The notes under the pieces: model-generated
Told to the model about the DNA's origin: nothing
What the model saw: only the letters and a program-made list of their open reading frames with translations
Databases searched by the model: none
Made by a program: the position numbers and the translations under genes
Source of the DNA: an uncultured Rhodospirillaceae bacterium
GTDB taxonomy: Bacteria; Pseudomonadota; Alphaproteobacteria; Rhodospirillales; Magnetospirillaceae
Assembly: GCA_937887565.1 (NCBI GenBank)
Contig: CALABS010000011.1
Location: 1-64,000 of the forward strand
Length of the DNA: 64,000 nucleotides
Reading direction: 5' to 3'
Shown here: positions 43,442-54,048 of the stretch, piece by piece
Layout of the letters: every line of letters starts with the position of its first letter
How positions within the stretch are numbered: position 1 is the first letter of the stretch

Positions 43442-43750
43442 ATGAGCATCCTGCACACCGTCAACAAGTCGCCCTTCGAGCGGTCGAATCTCGACAGCTG
43501 CCTGAACCACGCGACCAAGGGCGACGCCATCCTCCTGATCGAGGACGCCGTCTACGCCGCCATGAAGGCCGGGACCTTCGCGGCCCGCATGACCGATGCC
43601 GCCAAGCAGTTCAAGGTCTGCGTGCTGGGGCCCGACCTCCAGGCCCGCGGCGTCGACCCAGCCGGCGTCATCGACGGCGTCGCCGTCGTCGACTATGCCG
43701 GCTTCGTCGACCTGGCGGCCGAGAGCAACGCCGTCAACGCCTGGCTGTAA
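43442..43750 (+). CDS. dsrH: Sulfurtransferase subunit DsrH
   Basis: Third subunit of DsrEFH (TusB homologue). The 102-residue product begins MSILHTVNKSPFERSNLDSCL, with the conserved Cys at about residue 20, and ends in a DLAAESNAVNAWL helix like its relatives. It is 49 nt upstream of dsrC. Confidence 0.95.
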   Translation: MSILHTVNKSPFERSNLDSCLNHATKGDAILLIEDAVYAAMKAGTFAARMTDAAKQFKVCVLGPDLQARGVDPAGVIDGVAVVDYAGFVDLAAESNAVNAWL

Positions 43751-43799
43751 GGCCGGGACCGGCTTCATCGGGGTTAATTTTCCAGAGGGAGAGAGGATC

Positions 43800-44132
43800 A
43801 TGGCTTACGAGTTCAACGGCAAGTCCATCGAGGCCGACGAAGAGGGCTTCCTGGTCAACATCAACGACTGGGAAGAGGGCCTTGCCGACCTGATCGCCAA
43901 GGACGAGGGGATCTCCATGACCCCCGAGCACTGGGAAGTGATCAACTTCCTGCGCGAGTACTACTCCGAGTACCAGATCGCGCCGGCCGTGCGCGTCCTG
44001 ACGAAGGCCATCGCCAAGAAGATGGGTCCGGACAAGGGCAACAACAAGTACCTGTACGAGCTGTTCCCCTACGGCCCCGGCAAGCAGGCGTGCAAGATCG
44101 CCGGCCTGCCCAAGCCGACCGGCTGCGTCTGA
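43800..44132 (+). CDS. dsrC: Sulfur carrier protein DsrC
   Basis: Carries sulfur as a persulfide or trisulfide between DsrEFH, DsrAB and DsrMKJOP. The 110-residue product ends in ACKIAGLPKPTGCV, with the two redox cysteines ten residues apart that define functional DsrC and separate it from TusE. GAGAGAGG precedes the ATG. A strong hairpin just downstream may raise its mRNA level relative to dsrM. Confidence 0.97.
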   Translation: MAYEFNGKSIEADEEGFLVNINDWEEGLADLIAKDEGISMTPEHWEVINFLREYYSEYQIAPAVRVLTKAIAKKMGPDKGNNKYLYELFPYGPGKQACKIAGLPKPTGCV

Positions 44133-44140
44133 TCCCGATC

Positions 44141-44166
44141 GCGGGGGCGGCCTTGCCCGCCCCCGC
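44141..44166 (+). promoter_or_regulatory. Hairpin between dsrC and dsrM
   Basis: A perfect 10-bp stem (44141-44150 with 44157-44166) with a 6-nt loop starts 9 nt after the dsrC stop. No T-run follows, so it is more likely an mRNA-stabilising or processing element than a terminator. Confidence 0.6.
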
Positions 44167-44295
44167 CGATCCGCGCCGCCGAGGGAGCGGAGCCAAGCCC
44201 CCGCCGCCAGAAGCGGGGAACGGGGCACGTTTGTGCCCGCCGATTGAGATGTTCCGCCTGATGGGGGCGGTGCCCGAGCGGGGAGCGAGGAGACC

Positions 44296-45024
44296 GTGAC
44301 GACCGTATTCGCCATCCTGTTCTACGCGGCGTTCGCCGTGCTGGTGGCGGGCCTGGGCATGAAGATCGCCCAGTTCGCCCGCACGCCGGCGCCGCTGAAG
44401 ATCCCCACCACCCCGGCCCCGCTGACCAGGCAGGGCGCGGCCTTCCGCGTCGCCCGCGAGGTGGTGGTGTTCGAAAGCCTGTTCAAGTCCAACAAGCCGC
44501 TGTGGATCTTCGCCATCCTGTTCCATTTCGGCCTGTTCCTGGTGCTGGCCCGCCACCTGCGCTACTTCCAGGAGCCGGTGTGGAGCGTGGTCGCCCTGAT
44601 CCAGCCGCTCGGCGTCTACGGCGGCCTGGCGATGATGGCCGGCCTGGCGCTGCTGCTGCTGCGCCGGATCGTGGTGGCGCGCATCACCTACATCACCGGC
44701 CCGTCGGACTATCTGATGCTGCTGCTGCTGCTGGGCATCGGCGCCACCGGCATGGCCATGAAGGGCGTCGCCCACACCGACATCGTGGCGGTCAAGGCGT
44801 TCTTCCTCGGCCTGATGCGCTTCGACATCCAGCCGCTGCCCGCCGACGGCGCGCTCTACGCCCACCTGTTCCTGGTCGCCGTGCTGATGATCGTGTTCCC
44901 GTTCTCGAAGCTCCTGCACGTGCCGGGCGTGTTCTTCAGCCCGACCCGGAACCAGTCCGACGACCCCCGCGAGCGTCGCCACCTGGCCCCCTGGGCCGCC
45001 AAGCTGGAAGCGGGAGGGAACTGA
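44296..45024 (+). CDS. dsrM: DsrM, cytochrome b subunit of DsrMKJOP
   Basis: Inner-membrane subunit that binds haem b and exchanges electrons with quinone. The 242-residue product starts at GTG with GAGGAG 3 nt upstream and has five hydrophobic segments (about residues 3-22, 70-92, 104-126, 140-160 and 190-215). It resembles NarI. A 163-nt gap with the hairpin precedes it, and dsrK follows after 3 nt. Confidence 0.93.
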   Translation: MTTVFAILFYAAFAVLVAGLGMKIAQFARTPAPLKIPTTPAPLTRQGAAFRVAREVVVFESLFKSNKPLWIFAILFHFGLFLVLARHLRYFQEPVWSVVALIQPLGVYGGLAMMAGLALLLLRRIVVARITYITGPSDYLMLLLLLGIGATGMAMKGVAHTDIVAVKAFFLGLMRFDIQPLPADGALYAHLFLVAVLMIVFPFSKLLHVPGVFFSPTRNQSDDPRERRHLAPWAAKLEAGGN

Positions 45025-45027
45025 TCC

Positions 45028-46527
<1,500 letters not shown>

Positions 46528-46564
46528 GGGCAACCCCCGAAGAAGCGTTCAGGGAGAGGGTACA

Positions 46565-48520
46565 ATGGCAAAGACCTCCGCCAAGGCCATTACGGAAGGC
46601 AAGAACTACCGCCGTTACAAGGACGGCGATTTCCAAACCAGCGACTGGTCGCAGGAGATCTTCCAGGCCGGTTGGTCCCACAAGTGCCCGACCTATGTGC
46701 TGCGCACCCCGCCGTGCTCGGGCTCGTGCCCGTCCGGCCACGACATCCGCGGCTGGCTGGACATCGCGCGCGGCGTCGAGAAGCCGCCGGTGGCGGACAT
46801 GGCCTGGCAGGAATATGCCTTCCGCCGCATGACCGAGGCTAATCCCTTCCCCGCCATCATGGGCCGCGTCTGCCCCGCCCCCTGCGAGCAGGGCTGCAAC
46901 CGCAACATGGTCGAGGAGCACGTCGGCATCAATTCCGTCGAGCACTTCGTCGGCAACTGGGCGGTGGAGAACAAGCTCGCCTTCGCCACGCCCGAGGCCG
47001 AGACCGGCAAGAAGGTGGTGGTCATCGGCGGCGGCCCCGCCGGCCTGTCGGCGGCCTATCAACTGCGCCGCAAGGGCCATTCCGTCACCATCCTCGAGGA
47101 CAAGGCCGAACTGGGCGGCTTCATGCGCTACGGCATCCCCGGCTACCGCGTGCCGCGCGACGTGCTGGACGCCGAGATCAAGCGCATCCTGGACATGGGG
47201 GTCGAGGTCAAGGCCAACTGCCGCGTCGGCCGCGACGTCACCGTCGCCGACCTGGAAGGCCAGTACGACGCCATCTTCTGGGGCGTCGGCACCCATTCCG
47301 GCCGCGGCCTGCCCATCCCGGGCTGGAAGGACACCTCCAACTGCGTCTCCGGCGTCGCCTTCCTCAAGGCGTTCAACGAGGGCCGCCTGCAGGCGGTGAC
47401 GGGCCGCATCATCGTGGTCGGCGGCGGCGATACCTCCATCGACGTCGCCTCGGTGGCCCGCCGCCTGGGCCACATCAAGGAAGTGTCGCAGCAGGACCGC
47501 ATCGAGCACGTGATCTTCGGCGAGACCGCCCACGACGTCGCCAAGACCGCCAAGCGCGAGGGCTGCACCGCCACCCTGACCTCGCTGTTCCCGGTGGACA
47601 AGATGATGGCCGCCGAGCGCGAGGTCGAGGACGCCAAGCGCGAGGGCATCGACATCAAGGGCGGCGTCATGCCGCTCGAGGTGATCAAGGGCGCCGACGG
47701 CCGCGCCACCGGCCTCAGGATGTGCCAGTGCACCATGGACGGCATGACCCCGGTCCCGGTCGCCGGCACCGAGTTCACCCTCGACGGCGACCTCATCGTC
47801 GCCGCCATCGGCCAAAGCGGCGACCTGGCCGACCTGGCCGAGATGGACAACGGCAAGGGCTTCATCAACGCCGACAAGAACATGCGCGTGCCGGGCAAGC
47901 CCAAGCACTTCGTCGGCGGCGACGTGGTCCGCCCGCACCTGTTGACCACCGCCATCGGCCATGGCCGCGTCGCGGCGGCCAGCATCGACGAATTCCTGAC
48001 CGCGGGCGAGACCAGCAAGCGCCCGAAGGTGGACGTCGCCCACTGGAACCTGCTGAACAAGCTGCGCGAGTTCAAGCTGGAGCCGGAGAAGTATTCGGGC
48101 GAGGCGGTGCGCGGCACCAATTCGGCCAAGTTCGCCGTCCACAACTTCGAGGACCGCGCCGCCCACGAGGTCATCCCCCACGACGACCTGTTCCTGGGCC
48201 ATTTCACCCAGACCGCCCGCCACCATCGCGGCGAGATCCACATCGGCGCCGACGAGGTGATCGGCAACTTCACCGAGCGCCTGCTGCCGCTGTCGGAGAA
48301 GGAGACCCAGGACGAGGCCAAGCGCTGCATGTCCTGCGGCCTGTGCTTCGAATGCGACAACTGCGTGGTGTTCTGCCCCCAGGGCGCGGTCAGCCGCACC
48401 CCCAAGGCCGAGCGCACCACCGGCCGCTACGTCCAGACCGACTACTCCAAGTGCATCGGCTGCCACATCTGCCACGACGTGTGCCCGACCGGGTACATCC
48501 AGATGGGCCTCGGCGAGTAA
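46565..48520 (+). CDS. dsrL: DsrL, iron-sulfur flavoprotein NAD(P)H:acceptor oxidoreductase
   Basis: Takes electrons from sulfite formation by rDsrAB to NAD. The 651-residue product has N-terminal cluster cysteines (CSGSCPSGHDI and CPAPCEQGCNR), an FAD domain with VIGGGPAGLSAAYQL (about residues 157-171), an NAD(P)H domain with VVGGGDTSIDVAS, and a C-terminal ferredoxin (CMSCGLCFECDNC and CIGCHICHDVCP). Its presence supports the oxidative direction. Confidence 0.97.
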   Translation: MAKTSAKAITEGKNYRRYKDGDFQTSDWSQEIFQAGWSHKCPTYVLRTPPCSGSCPSGHDIRGWLDIARGVEKPPVADMAWQEYAFRRMTEANPFPAIMGRVCPAPCEQGCNRNMVEEHVGINSVEHFVGNWAVENKLAFATPEAETGKKVVVIGGGPAGLSAAYQLRRKGHSVTILEDKAELGGFMRYGIPGYRVPRDVLDAEIKRILDMGVEVKANCRVGRDVTVADLEGQYDAIFWGVGTHSGRGLPIPGWKDTSNCVSGVAFLKAFNEGRLQAVTGRIIVVGGGDTSIDVASVARRLGHIKEVSQQDRIEHVIFGETAHDVAKTAKREGCTATLTSLFPVDKMMAAEREVEDAKREGIDIKGGVMPLEVIKGADGRATGLRMCQCTMDGMTPVPVAGTEFTLDGDLIVAAIGQSGDLADLAEMDNGKGFINADKNMRVPGKPKHFVGGDVVRPHLLTTAIGHGRVAAASIDEFLTAGETSKRPKVDVAHWNLLNKLREFKLEPEKYSGEAVRGTNSAKFAVHNFEDRAAHEVIPHDDLFLGHFTQTARHHRGEIHIGADEVIGNFTERLLPLSEKETQDEAKRCMSCGLCFECDNCVVFCPQGAVSRTPKAERTTGRYVQTDYSKCIGCHICHDVCPTGYIQMGLGE

Positions 48521-48529
48521 GGGGGCGAA

Positions 48530-48928
48530 ATGAAAGGGCTCGTGCTTTCGGCTCTGATGGGGATCGCCGCGCTGGCGGCGGTCCTCGTCGGCCCCGGCCC
48601 GGCGGCGGCCGGCGACCTGTCGCCGGCCATCCCGCAGGCCAAGGGCACCCAGTGCGTCGAGGACACCCAGGTGATGCGCAGGAACCACATGGACTTCCTG
48701 AAGCACCAGCGCGACGACACGCTGCGCAAGGGCATCCGCGGGGCGAAGCACAGCCTCAAGGACTGCGTCACCTGCCACGTCCAGACCGGCACCGACGGCC
48801 ACCCGATCCCGGTCAACGCCGAGGGTCAGTTCTGCCAGTCCTGCCACTCCTATGCCGCCGTCTCCATCGACTGCTTCCAGTGCCATGCCACCGTGCCCGG
48901 CGCCGCGAAGTCGGCGTCGGCGCGTTGA
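48530..48928 (+). CDS. dsrJ: DsrJ, periplasmic triheme cytochrome c
   Basis: Soluble-domain subunit of DsrMKJOP. The 132-residue product has a signal sequence or anchor (about residues 1-24) and three CxxCH motifs: CVTCH, CQSCH and CFQCH. An extra Cys (QCVEDT), just after the signal, fits the unusual haem ligand known in DsrJ. GGGGGC precedes the ATG; dsrO follows after 16 nt. Confidence 0.96.
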   Translation: MKGLVLSALMGIAALAAVLVGPGPAAAGDLSPAIPQAKGTQCVEDTQVMRRNHMDFLKHQRDDTLRKGIRGAKHSLKDCVTCHVQTGTDGHPIPVNAEGQFCQSCHSYAAVSIDCFQCHATVPGAAKSASAR

Positions 48929-48944
48929 CGAAAGGACCGCGAGC

Positions 48945-49673
48945 ATGAGCCACGACACCTCTCGCCGCGAGCTGCTCAAGGGCGCCGCCGCCGTCGTGAC
49001 CCTGGCCCCGGGTCTGACCCTGATCGCCGCCGAGGCGGGAGCCCGCGCTCCCGGCACCGCGGCCAGCCCGGCCAACCGCTGGGGCCTGTTGATCGACACC
49101 ACCAAATGCGACGAGGGCTGCACCGCCTGCGTCGACGCCTGCAAGGCCGAGATGGGGCTGGGCGGCCACGACCGCCCGCTGACCGACGCCCAGTACATCC
49201 GCAAGGTCACCGTCACCGACCCCAAGTCGGGCCACACCCATTCCCTGCCGGTGATGTGCCAGCACTGCGCCAATCCGCCTTGCGTCGACGTCTGCCCCAC
49301 CGGCGCCTCGATGAAGCGCGCCGACGGCATCGTCCTGGTCGACCGCCACATCTGCATCGGCTGCCGCTATTGCATGATGGCCTGCCCCTACAAGGCGCGG
49401 TCCTTCGCCCACGAGGACCAAAGCGGCCAGAAGGAGCACAATCCGCGCGGCAAGGGCTGCGTCGAGGCCTGCACGCTGTGCGCCCACCGGGTCGACGCCG
49501 GCGGCCAGCCGGCCTGCGTCGAGGCCTGCGCCGCCACCGGCAACGCGGCCATGCTGTTCGGCGACCTCAACGACCCGTCGAGCGAGATCGCCCGGCGCGT
49601 CGCCAGGGAAGCGACCACCCGCATCCGCGCCGATCTCGGCGTCGATCCCGCCGTCCGCTACCAGGGGATCTGA
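48945..49673 (+). CDS. dsrO: DsrO, periplasmic ferredoxin-like subunit
   Basis: Iron-sulfur subunit of DsrMKJOP exported by Tat. The 242-residue product starts MSHDTSRRELLKGAAAVV, with the twin-arginine motif SRRELLK. Four cluster motifs follow: CDEGCTACVDAC, CQHCANPPCVDVC, CIGCRYCMMAC and CTLCAHRV...CVEAC. The ATG at 48945 lies 4 nt after GACC; longer readings overlap dsrJ. dsrP follows after 3 nt. Confidence 0.96.
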   Translation: MSHDTSRRELLKGAAAVVTLAPGLTLIAAEAGARAPGTAASPANRWGLLIDTTKCDEGCTACVDACKAEMGLGGHDRPLTDAQYIRKVTVTDPKSGHTHSLPVMCQHCANPPCVDVCPTGASMKRADGIVLVDRHICIGCRYCMMACPYKARSFAHEDQSGQKEHNPRGKGCVEACTLCAHRVDAGGQPACVEACAATGNAAMLFGDLNDPSSEIARRVAREATTRIRADLGVDPAVRYQGI

Positions 49674-49676
49674 CCC

Positions 49677-50921
49677 ATGAAGAAGCTGGAGTATCGCGAA
49701 CTGACCGCCCTGACTCCCGGCTGGCTGACCGCCGTCGGAGCCCTGGGCGCGGTCATCCTCGCCGCCCTGGGCGCGGTCTGGTACATGGAGCACAATGGCC
49801 ACTGGGTCACCGGCATGACCAACCAGGTGGTCTGGGGCGTCCCGCACGTCTTCGCGGTGTTCCTGATCGTCGCCGCCTCGGGGGCCCTGAACGTCGCCTC
49901 CATCGGCTCGGTGTTCGGCCGCGAGCCCTATCAGCCGCTGGGCAGGCTGTCGGCGCTGCTGGCCATCGCGCTCCTGGCCGGTGGCCTGGGCGCCATCGTC
50001 CTCGACCTCGGCCGGCCCGACCGGCTGGACGTGGCGATGACCCACTATAACTTCAAGTCGATCTTCGCCTGGAACGTCATCCTCTATAACGGCTTCTTCG
50101 CCATCGTCGGCGTCTATCTGTGGACGATGATCGACTGGCGCATGAAGACCTATTACAAGCCCGCCGCCCTGGGTGCCTTCACCTGGCGCCTGATCATGAC
50201 CACCGGTACCGGCTCGATCTTCGGCTTCCTGGTGGCCCGCGAGGGCTATTCCTCGGCGGTGATGGCGCCCTTGTTCATCGCCATGTCCTTCGCCTTCGGC
50301 CTCGCCATCTTCATCCTGGTGCTGATGGGCCTCTACGCCGCCTCGGGGCGCAAGGTGTCGTCCGACCTCATCCGCATGAAGGGCCGCCTGCTGGGCCTGT
50401 TCTGCGCCGCCAACCTGTATTTCGTGGCGGTGCAGCACCTGACCGCGCTGTACTGGGCCGAACGCACCGGCATCGAGACCTTCATCCTGTTCGGCGGCAA
50501 CATCTACACGTTCCTGTTCTGGTGCGTGCAGGTGCTGCTGGGGGCGCTGCTGCCCATGGCGCTGGTCTACCAGAAGGCCACCACCCGGGGCATGGTGCGG
50601 ATGGCCAGCATCCTGGTGATCCTGGGCGGCCTGGCGCAGGTCTACGTGATCATCATCGGCGGCCAGGCCTATCCGCTGACCCTGTTCCCCGGCATGGAGG
50701 TCAGCTCGGCGTTCATGGACGGCCAGGTCGCCGCCTACGCCCCCAGCCTTCCCGAGGTGGTGCTGGGCCTGGGCGGCATCGCCATCGCCGTGCTGGTGAC
50801 GGTGGTCGGCGCCACCTTCCTGCGCATCCTGCCCTCCTCGCTGGCCCATGGCGACGAGGCGGAGGTGGAGGTCCTGGAGGCCGCCACCCATATCGACGCC
50901 GAACCGGCGCCGGCCGAATAG
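49677..50921 (+). CDS. dsrP: DsrP, NrfD-like membrane subunit
   Basis: Inner-membrane subunit of DsrMKJOP, thought to exchange electrons with quinol. The 414-residue product has about ten hydrophobic segments and the NrfD/PsrC look, with LGRPDRLDVAMTHYNFKSIFAWNV near residue 104. It is the last gene of the main dsr transcript; a strong terminator lies 22 bp beyond its stop. Confidence 0.95.
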   Translation: MKKLEYRELTALTPGWLTAVGALGAVILAALGAVWYMEHNGHWVTGMTNQVVWGVPHVFAVFLIVAASGALNVASIGSVFGREPYQPLGRLSALLAIALLAGGLGAIVLDLGRPDRLDVAMTHYNFKSIFAWNVILYNGFFAIVGVYLWTMIDWRMKTYYKPAALGAFTWRLIMTTGTGSIFGFLVAREGYSSAVMAPLFIAMSFAFGLAIFILVLMGLYAASGRKVSSDLIRMKGRLLGLFCAANLYFVAVQHLTALYWAERTGIETFILFGGNIYTFLFWCVQVLLGALLPMALVYQKATTRGMVRMASILVILGGLAQVYVIIIGGQAYPLTLFPGMEVSSAFMDGQVAAYAPSLPEVVLGLGGIAIAVLVTVVGATFLRILPSSLAHGDEAEVEVLEAATHIDAEPAPAE

Positions 50922-50942
50922 GCTCCGCCACATCGGGCATGG

Positions 50943-50966
50943 AAAAGGGGCCGCGCGGCCCCTTTT
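50943..50966 (+). terminator. Rho-independent terminator of the dsr operon
   Basis: A perfect 10-bp AAAAGGGGCC/GGCCCCTTTT stem with a 4-nt loop is followed by CTTTTG. It lies 22 bp after the dsrP stop. Confidence 0.9.
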
Positions 50967-51146
50967 CTTTTGCCCCACGCTTCGAAGACGCAGCGGGAAT
51001 TTCGATAAAATTTTCCCTAATTATTGTAAATAATACACTCGCGTTTTACTTTGTTTCTCTAGGCGCTAATACTTAACGGCAGTTGTTTGTTATGGCATCT
51101 CTGGATTATCATTGGCTCAGCATGGAATATGCTGACGAGAAATGCC

Positions 51147-52241
51147 ATGACCGCCCTGGCCGCCGCCGCAACCGCCCCCTCCCGCTCCGGAGCACCGGTC
51201 GAGACGATTCGCACCGTTCTGCGCCGCGACGTGGCCGAGGTGCTGCGGGCTCATTTGCCGGCCCTGGCCATGGTCCCGCGGGACAAGATCTACGACCGGG
51301 TCATGGACGACCCGGCGCTGCTGCACCAGGCGTTCAAGCTGCTTCGGGCCCAACCCGACCTGTTCAAGGCCTTCCTGATGACCCGCGAGCGGCGGTTGCC
51401 CGACGGCGACGGCGACGCCCTGTGGTGCGGCCGCACCCTCGCCGAGGTGGTGGCGCTGGTGGTCCGCGCCTGCGCGCGGCGCTATTTCCACCGCCGCCTG
51501 CCGGCCCCCCGCCGCATCGCCAAGCCGCCGGCGCCCGGATTCTGGAAGGGAGTCGCCATCTCCCTGGGCCTCGCGCGCCCGGCCCCCACTCGCCGGGTGC
51601 GCAAGCCGGCGTCCTCGCCCGGCGAGCGGCTCTACGTCGCCATGCGCGACCTGCTGCTCTACGAGTGGCAAGTGCCGCTGATTCCCGCCTATGCCGCCCT
51701 GGAACCCGATACGGTCACGGCCCTGGGGCCGCGCCTCCTCGATCTGCGGGAGTCGGACCGGGTGCATGTGCTGTCCGATCCCATGGCGGCGGCCCAGTAT
51801 GTCCAGGGCAAGACGCCGCTGTTGCTGGACAAGGCCGAACGGCTGATGGTCAACGACGGCAGCGGCATCAATGCCGAGGTGCTGTGGAGCCTGTCCCAGA
51901 AAATGAATGTCGGCTACCTGTTCGCCGAATGGGACACCAACGAGCTGCGGCGCGCCGTCTCCATGGTGTCGGCCACCGCGCCGCAGGCGCTGGCCACCCT
52001 GGCGCCGGTATTCGGCCACGACATCCGCGCCTTCGCCCTGTTCCTGTTCACCGCCTACGGCCGGATGGGCACCGTGCGCTACAAGCAGGTGTTCAGCGCC
52101 GGCGGCCAGCCGTGGGTGGTCCGCGCCCTGGCCGACGCCGCCCGTGGGGCCCCACCGCTGGCGCCGTCGCTGGAACAGATGAAGCTGTCCATGGAACGGC
52201 TGATCGACGCCATGTCCGTGGACGGGATGGTGGCGAAATAG
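51147..52241 (+). CDS. Hypothetical protein downstream of dsrP
   Basis: A 364-residue protein, not recognised by family. The first part (residues about 15-90) looks helical, with a DDPALLHQAFKLLRAQPDLF repeat-like segment. A basic RRYFHRRLPAPRR stretch follows, then a compact second half with NVGYLFAEWDTNELRRAV. No signal or catalytic motif is seen. The ATG at 51147 with GAGA at 6 nt is preferred; ATG codons at 51087 and 51129 are alternatives. It is separated from dsrP by a terminator and a markedly AT-rich leader. Confidence 0.7.
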   Translation: MTALAAAATAPSRSGAPVETIRTVLRRDVAEVLRAHLPALAMVPRDKIYDRVMDDPALLHQAFKLLRAQPDLFKAFLMTRERRLPDGDGDALWCGRTLAEVVALVVRACARRYFHRRLPAPRRIAKPPAPGFWKGVAISLGLARPAPTRRVRKPASSPGERLYVAMRDLLLYEWQVPLIPAYAALEPDTVTALGPRLLDLRESDRVHVLSDPMAAAQYVQGKTPLLLDKAERLMVNDGSGINAEVLWSLSQKMNVGYLFAEWDTNELRRAVSMVSATAPQALATLAPVFGHDIRAFALFLFTAYGRMGTVRYKQVFSAGGQPWVVRALADAARGAPPLAPSLEQMKLSMERLIDAMSVDGMVAK

Positions 52242-52248
52242 GCGCCGC

Positions 52249-53037
52249 TCAGGCCGCCGCCACTGCCGCCCCCTTCTCGCGCCGGCCGACCCGCGCCATC
52301 GAGACCACCAGGCAGGCCACCGCCCAGGCCACCGTGACCGCCAGCGACGCCAGATACTGGCCCGAGGCGAACATCTCGGCCGGCGGGCCGTAGAAGGGGG
52401 CGCGGATGACGTTCAGCGCGTGGTGGACCGGATTGGCCATCATCACCGCGTAAAGCCAGCCGGGCACGCCGGTGACCGGGAACAGCGCCCCCGACAGCAG
52501 CCACAGCGGCATCAGGAACACCATCATGATGGCGTGGAAGCCCGAGGTCGACTTCATGGGCCAGGCCAGCATGAAGCCCAGCGCGGCGAAGCCCATGCCG
52601 GTGAGCACGAAACCGACCAGCAGCATCAGCAGGCTGCCCAGGGACAACGACAGGCCCAGAAACGGCGCGGCGGCGGTGAACAGCACCACCTGCACCATCG
52701 CGATGGCGACGCCGCCGGTGACCTTGCCCAGCACGATGGCCATGCGGCTGACCGGCGCCACCAGCACGCCTTGCAGGAAGCCGGCGTCGCGGTCCTCGAT
52801 GATGGTGATGGAGCTGAAGATGCTGGCGAACAGCATCATCATCACCATGACGCCGGGATAGAAATACTCGAGATAGGTCACGCCCTCCATGCCCGGCGGC
52901 CGGAAGCTGCCGCCCAGGCCGGCGCCCAGGAACAGCCAGAACAGCAGCGGCTGGGCGACGGCGCCGATGACCCGCTGCGGCTGGCGGATGAAGCGGACGA
53001 ACTCGCGGCGGGCGAGCGAGAAGGCGACGCGGATCAT
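52249..53037 (-). CDS. ABC-2 type transporter permease
   Basis: The 262-residue product has six hydrophobic segments and the ABC-2 family layout: RFIRQPQRVIGAVAQPLLFWLFLGAGLGGSF at the start and MVFLMPLWLLSGALFPVTGVPGWLYAVM near residue 170. It is an exporter-type membrane subunit. The ATG overlaps the stop of the ATPase gene (ATGA). Substrate unknown. Confidence 0.93.
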   Translation of the reverse strand: MIRVAFSLARREFVRFIRQPQRVIGAVAQPLLFWLFLGAGLGGSFRPPGMEGVTYLEYFYPGVMVMMMLFASIFSSITIIEDRDAGFLQGVLVAPVSRMAIVLGKVTGGVAIAMVQVVLFTAAAPFLGLSLSLGSLLMLLVGFVLTGMGFAALGFMLAWPMKSTSGFHAIMMVFLMPLWLLSGALFPVTGVPGWLYAVMMANPVHHALNVIRAPFYGPPAEMFASGQYLASLAVTVAWAVACLVVSMARVGRREKGAAVAAA

Positions 53038-54008
53038 AGTGTGCCGGTCCTTTGGAGGTCGCGGACGGGGTGGGCGTGCTCCGGCACCGCCTTGCCGGTG
53101 ACGTGGACGAAGACGTCCTCGAGCCCCGGCTGCTTGATGGAGATGGACAGGATCTCGGGCCGGTAGCGCTGGAGAATCCGTTCCAGCAACGGCAGGCCGT
53201 CGCCGTTCTCGGTCTCCTCCAGCCGGATTTCGTCGCCGTGAACACGCACCGCCAGCCCCATCTCGGCCCGCAGGCGTTCGGCCAGGCCGTTGGCGTCGGT
53301 GGGCTGGATCACCACCATCTCGGTGCCGATCAGCTCCCTGAGCGCCGCCGGGGTGTCGTAGGCCAGCAGCTTGCCGTCGCGCATGATGGCGACGCGATCG
53401 GCCTCCTCGGCCTCGGCGAAGACGTGGCTGGTCATCAGCACGGTCATGCCGCGGTCCTTCTGCAGCCGGCCGAGCGCGGCCAGGAACATCCGCCGCGAGG
53501 CGGGGTCCAGCCCGGTGGTGGGCTCGTCCAGCAGCAGCACGCGGGGGTGGGTCATCAGCACCTTGGCCAGTTCCACCTGCCGGGCCAGTCCGCCGGACAG
53601 GGTGTCCACCTTGTGGTCGATGCGTCCGCCCAGGTCGGTCCAGCCCAGCGCCTCGTCGCGGCGGGCGGCGAAGTCGCGGATGCCGTAGAGGTCGGCATGG
53701 ATGCGCAGGTTCTCGCCCACGGTCAGGTGCTTATCCACCGCCGGGCTCTGGAACACCACGCCCACCACCTGGCGGACCTTGGCCGGCTGGGCGAAGAGGT
53801 CGTATCCCGCCACCGCCACCCGTCCCGCCGAGGGCAGGGCCAGGCCGCACAGGATGCGGAACAGGGTCGACTTGCCCGAGCCGTTGGGGCCGGACAGGAT
53901 GACGAATTCGCCGTCGCGGACGTGCAGCGACAGCGAGTCGATGGCCGTCCGGGGGCCGAGCTTGCGGCTGCCCGGATAGACGTGGGTCAGGGTGTCGATC
54001 TTGATCAT
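53034..54008 (-). CDS. ABC-2 type transporter ATPase
   Basis: The 324-residue product has Walker A SGPNGSGKST (about residue 39), signature LSGGLARQVELAK, Walker B VLLLDEPTTGLDP and an H-loop in TSHVFAEAEE. A C-terminal extension of about 100 residues follows, as in drug- or polysaccharide-type ABC-2 exporters. The ATG at 54008 (MIKIDTLTHVYPG) is preferred over a TTG at 54038. It begins 40 nt after the dsrN stop and is translationally coupled to the permease. Confidence 0.94.
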   Translation of the reverse strand: MIKIDTLTHVYPGSRKLGPRTAIDSLSLHVRDGEFVILSGPNGSGKSTLFRILCGLALPSAGRVAVAGYDLFAQPAKVRQVVGVVFQSPAVDKHLTVGENLRIHADLYGIRDFAARRDEALGWTDLGGRIDHKVDTLSGGLARQVELAKVLMTHPRVLLLDEPTTGLDPASRRMFLAALGRLQKDRGMTVLMTSHVFAEAEEADRVAIMRDGKLLAYDTPAALRELIGTEMVVIQPTDANGLAERLRAEMGLAVRVHGDEIRLEETENGDGLPLLERILQRYRPEILSISIKQPGLEDVFVHVTGKAVPEHAHPVRDLQRTGTL

Positions 54009-54048
54009 GCGCGCGTGTTCTTCCACAGCCCGGGCCAAAGGTAAAGCC

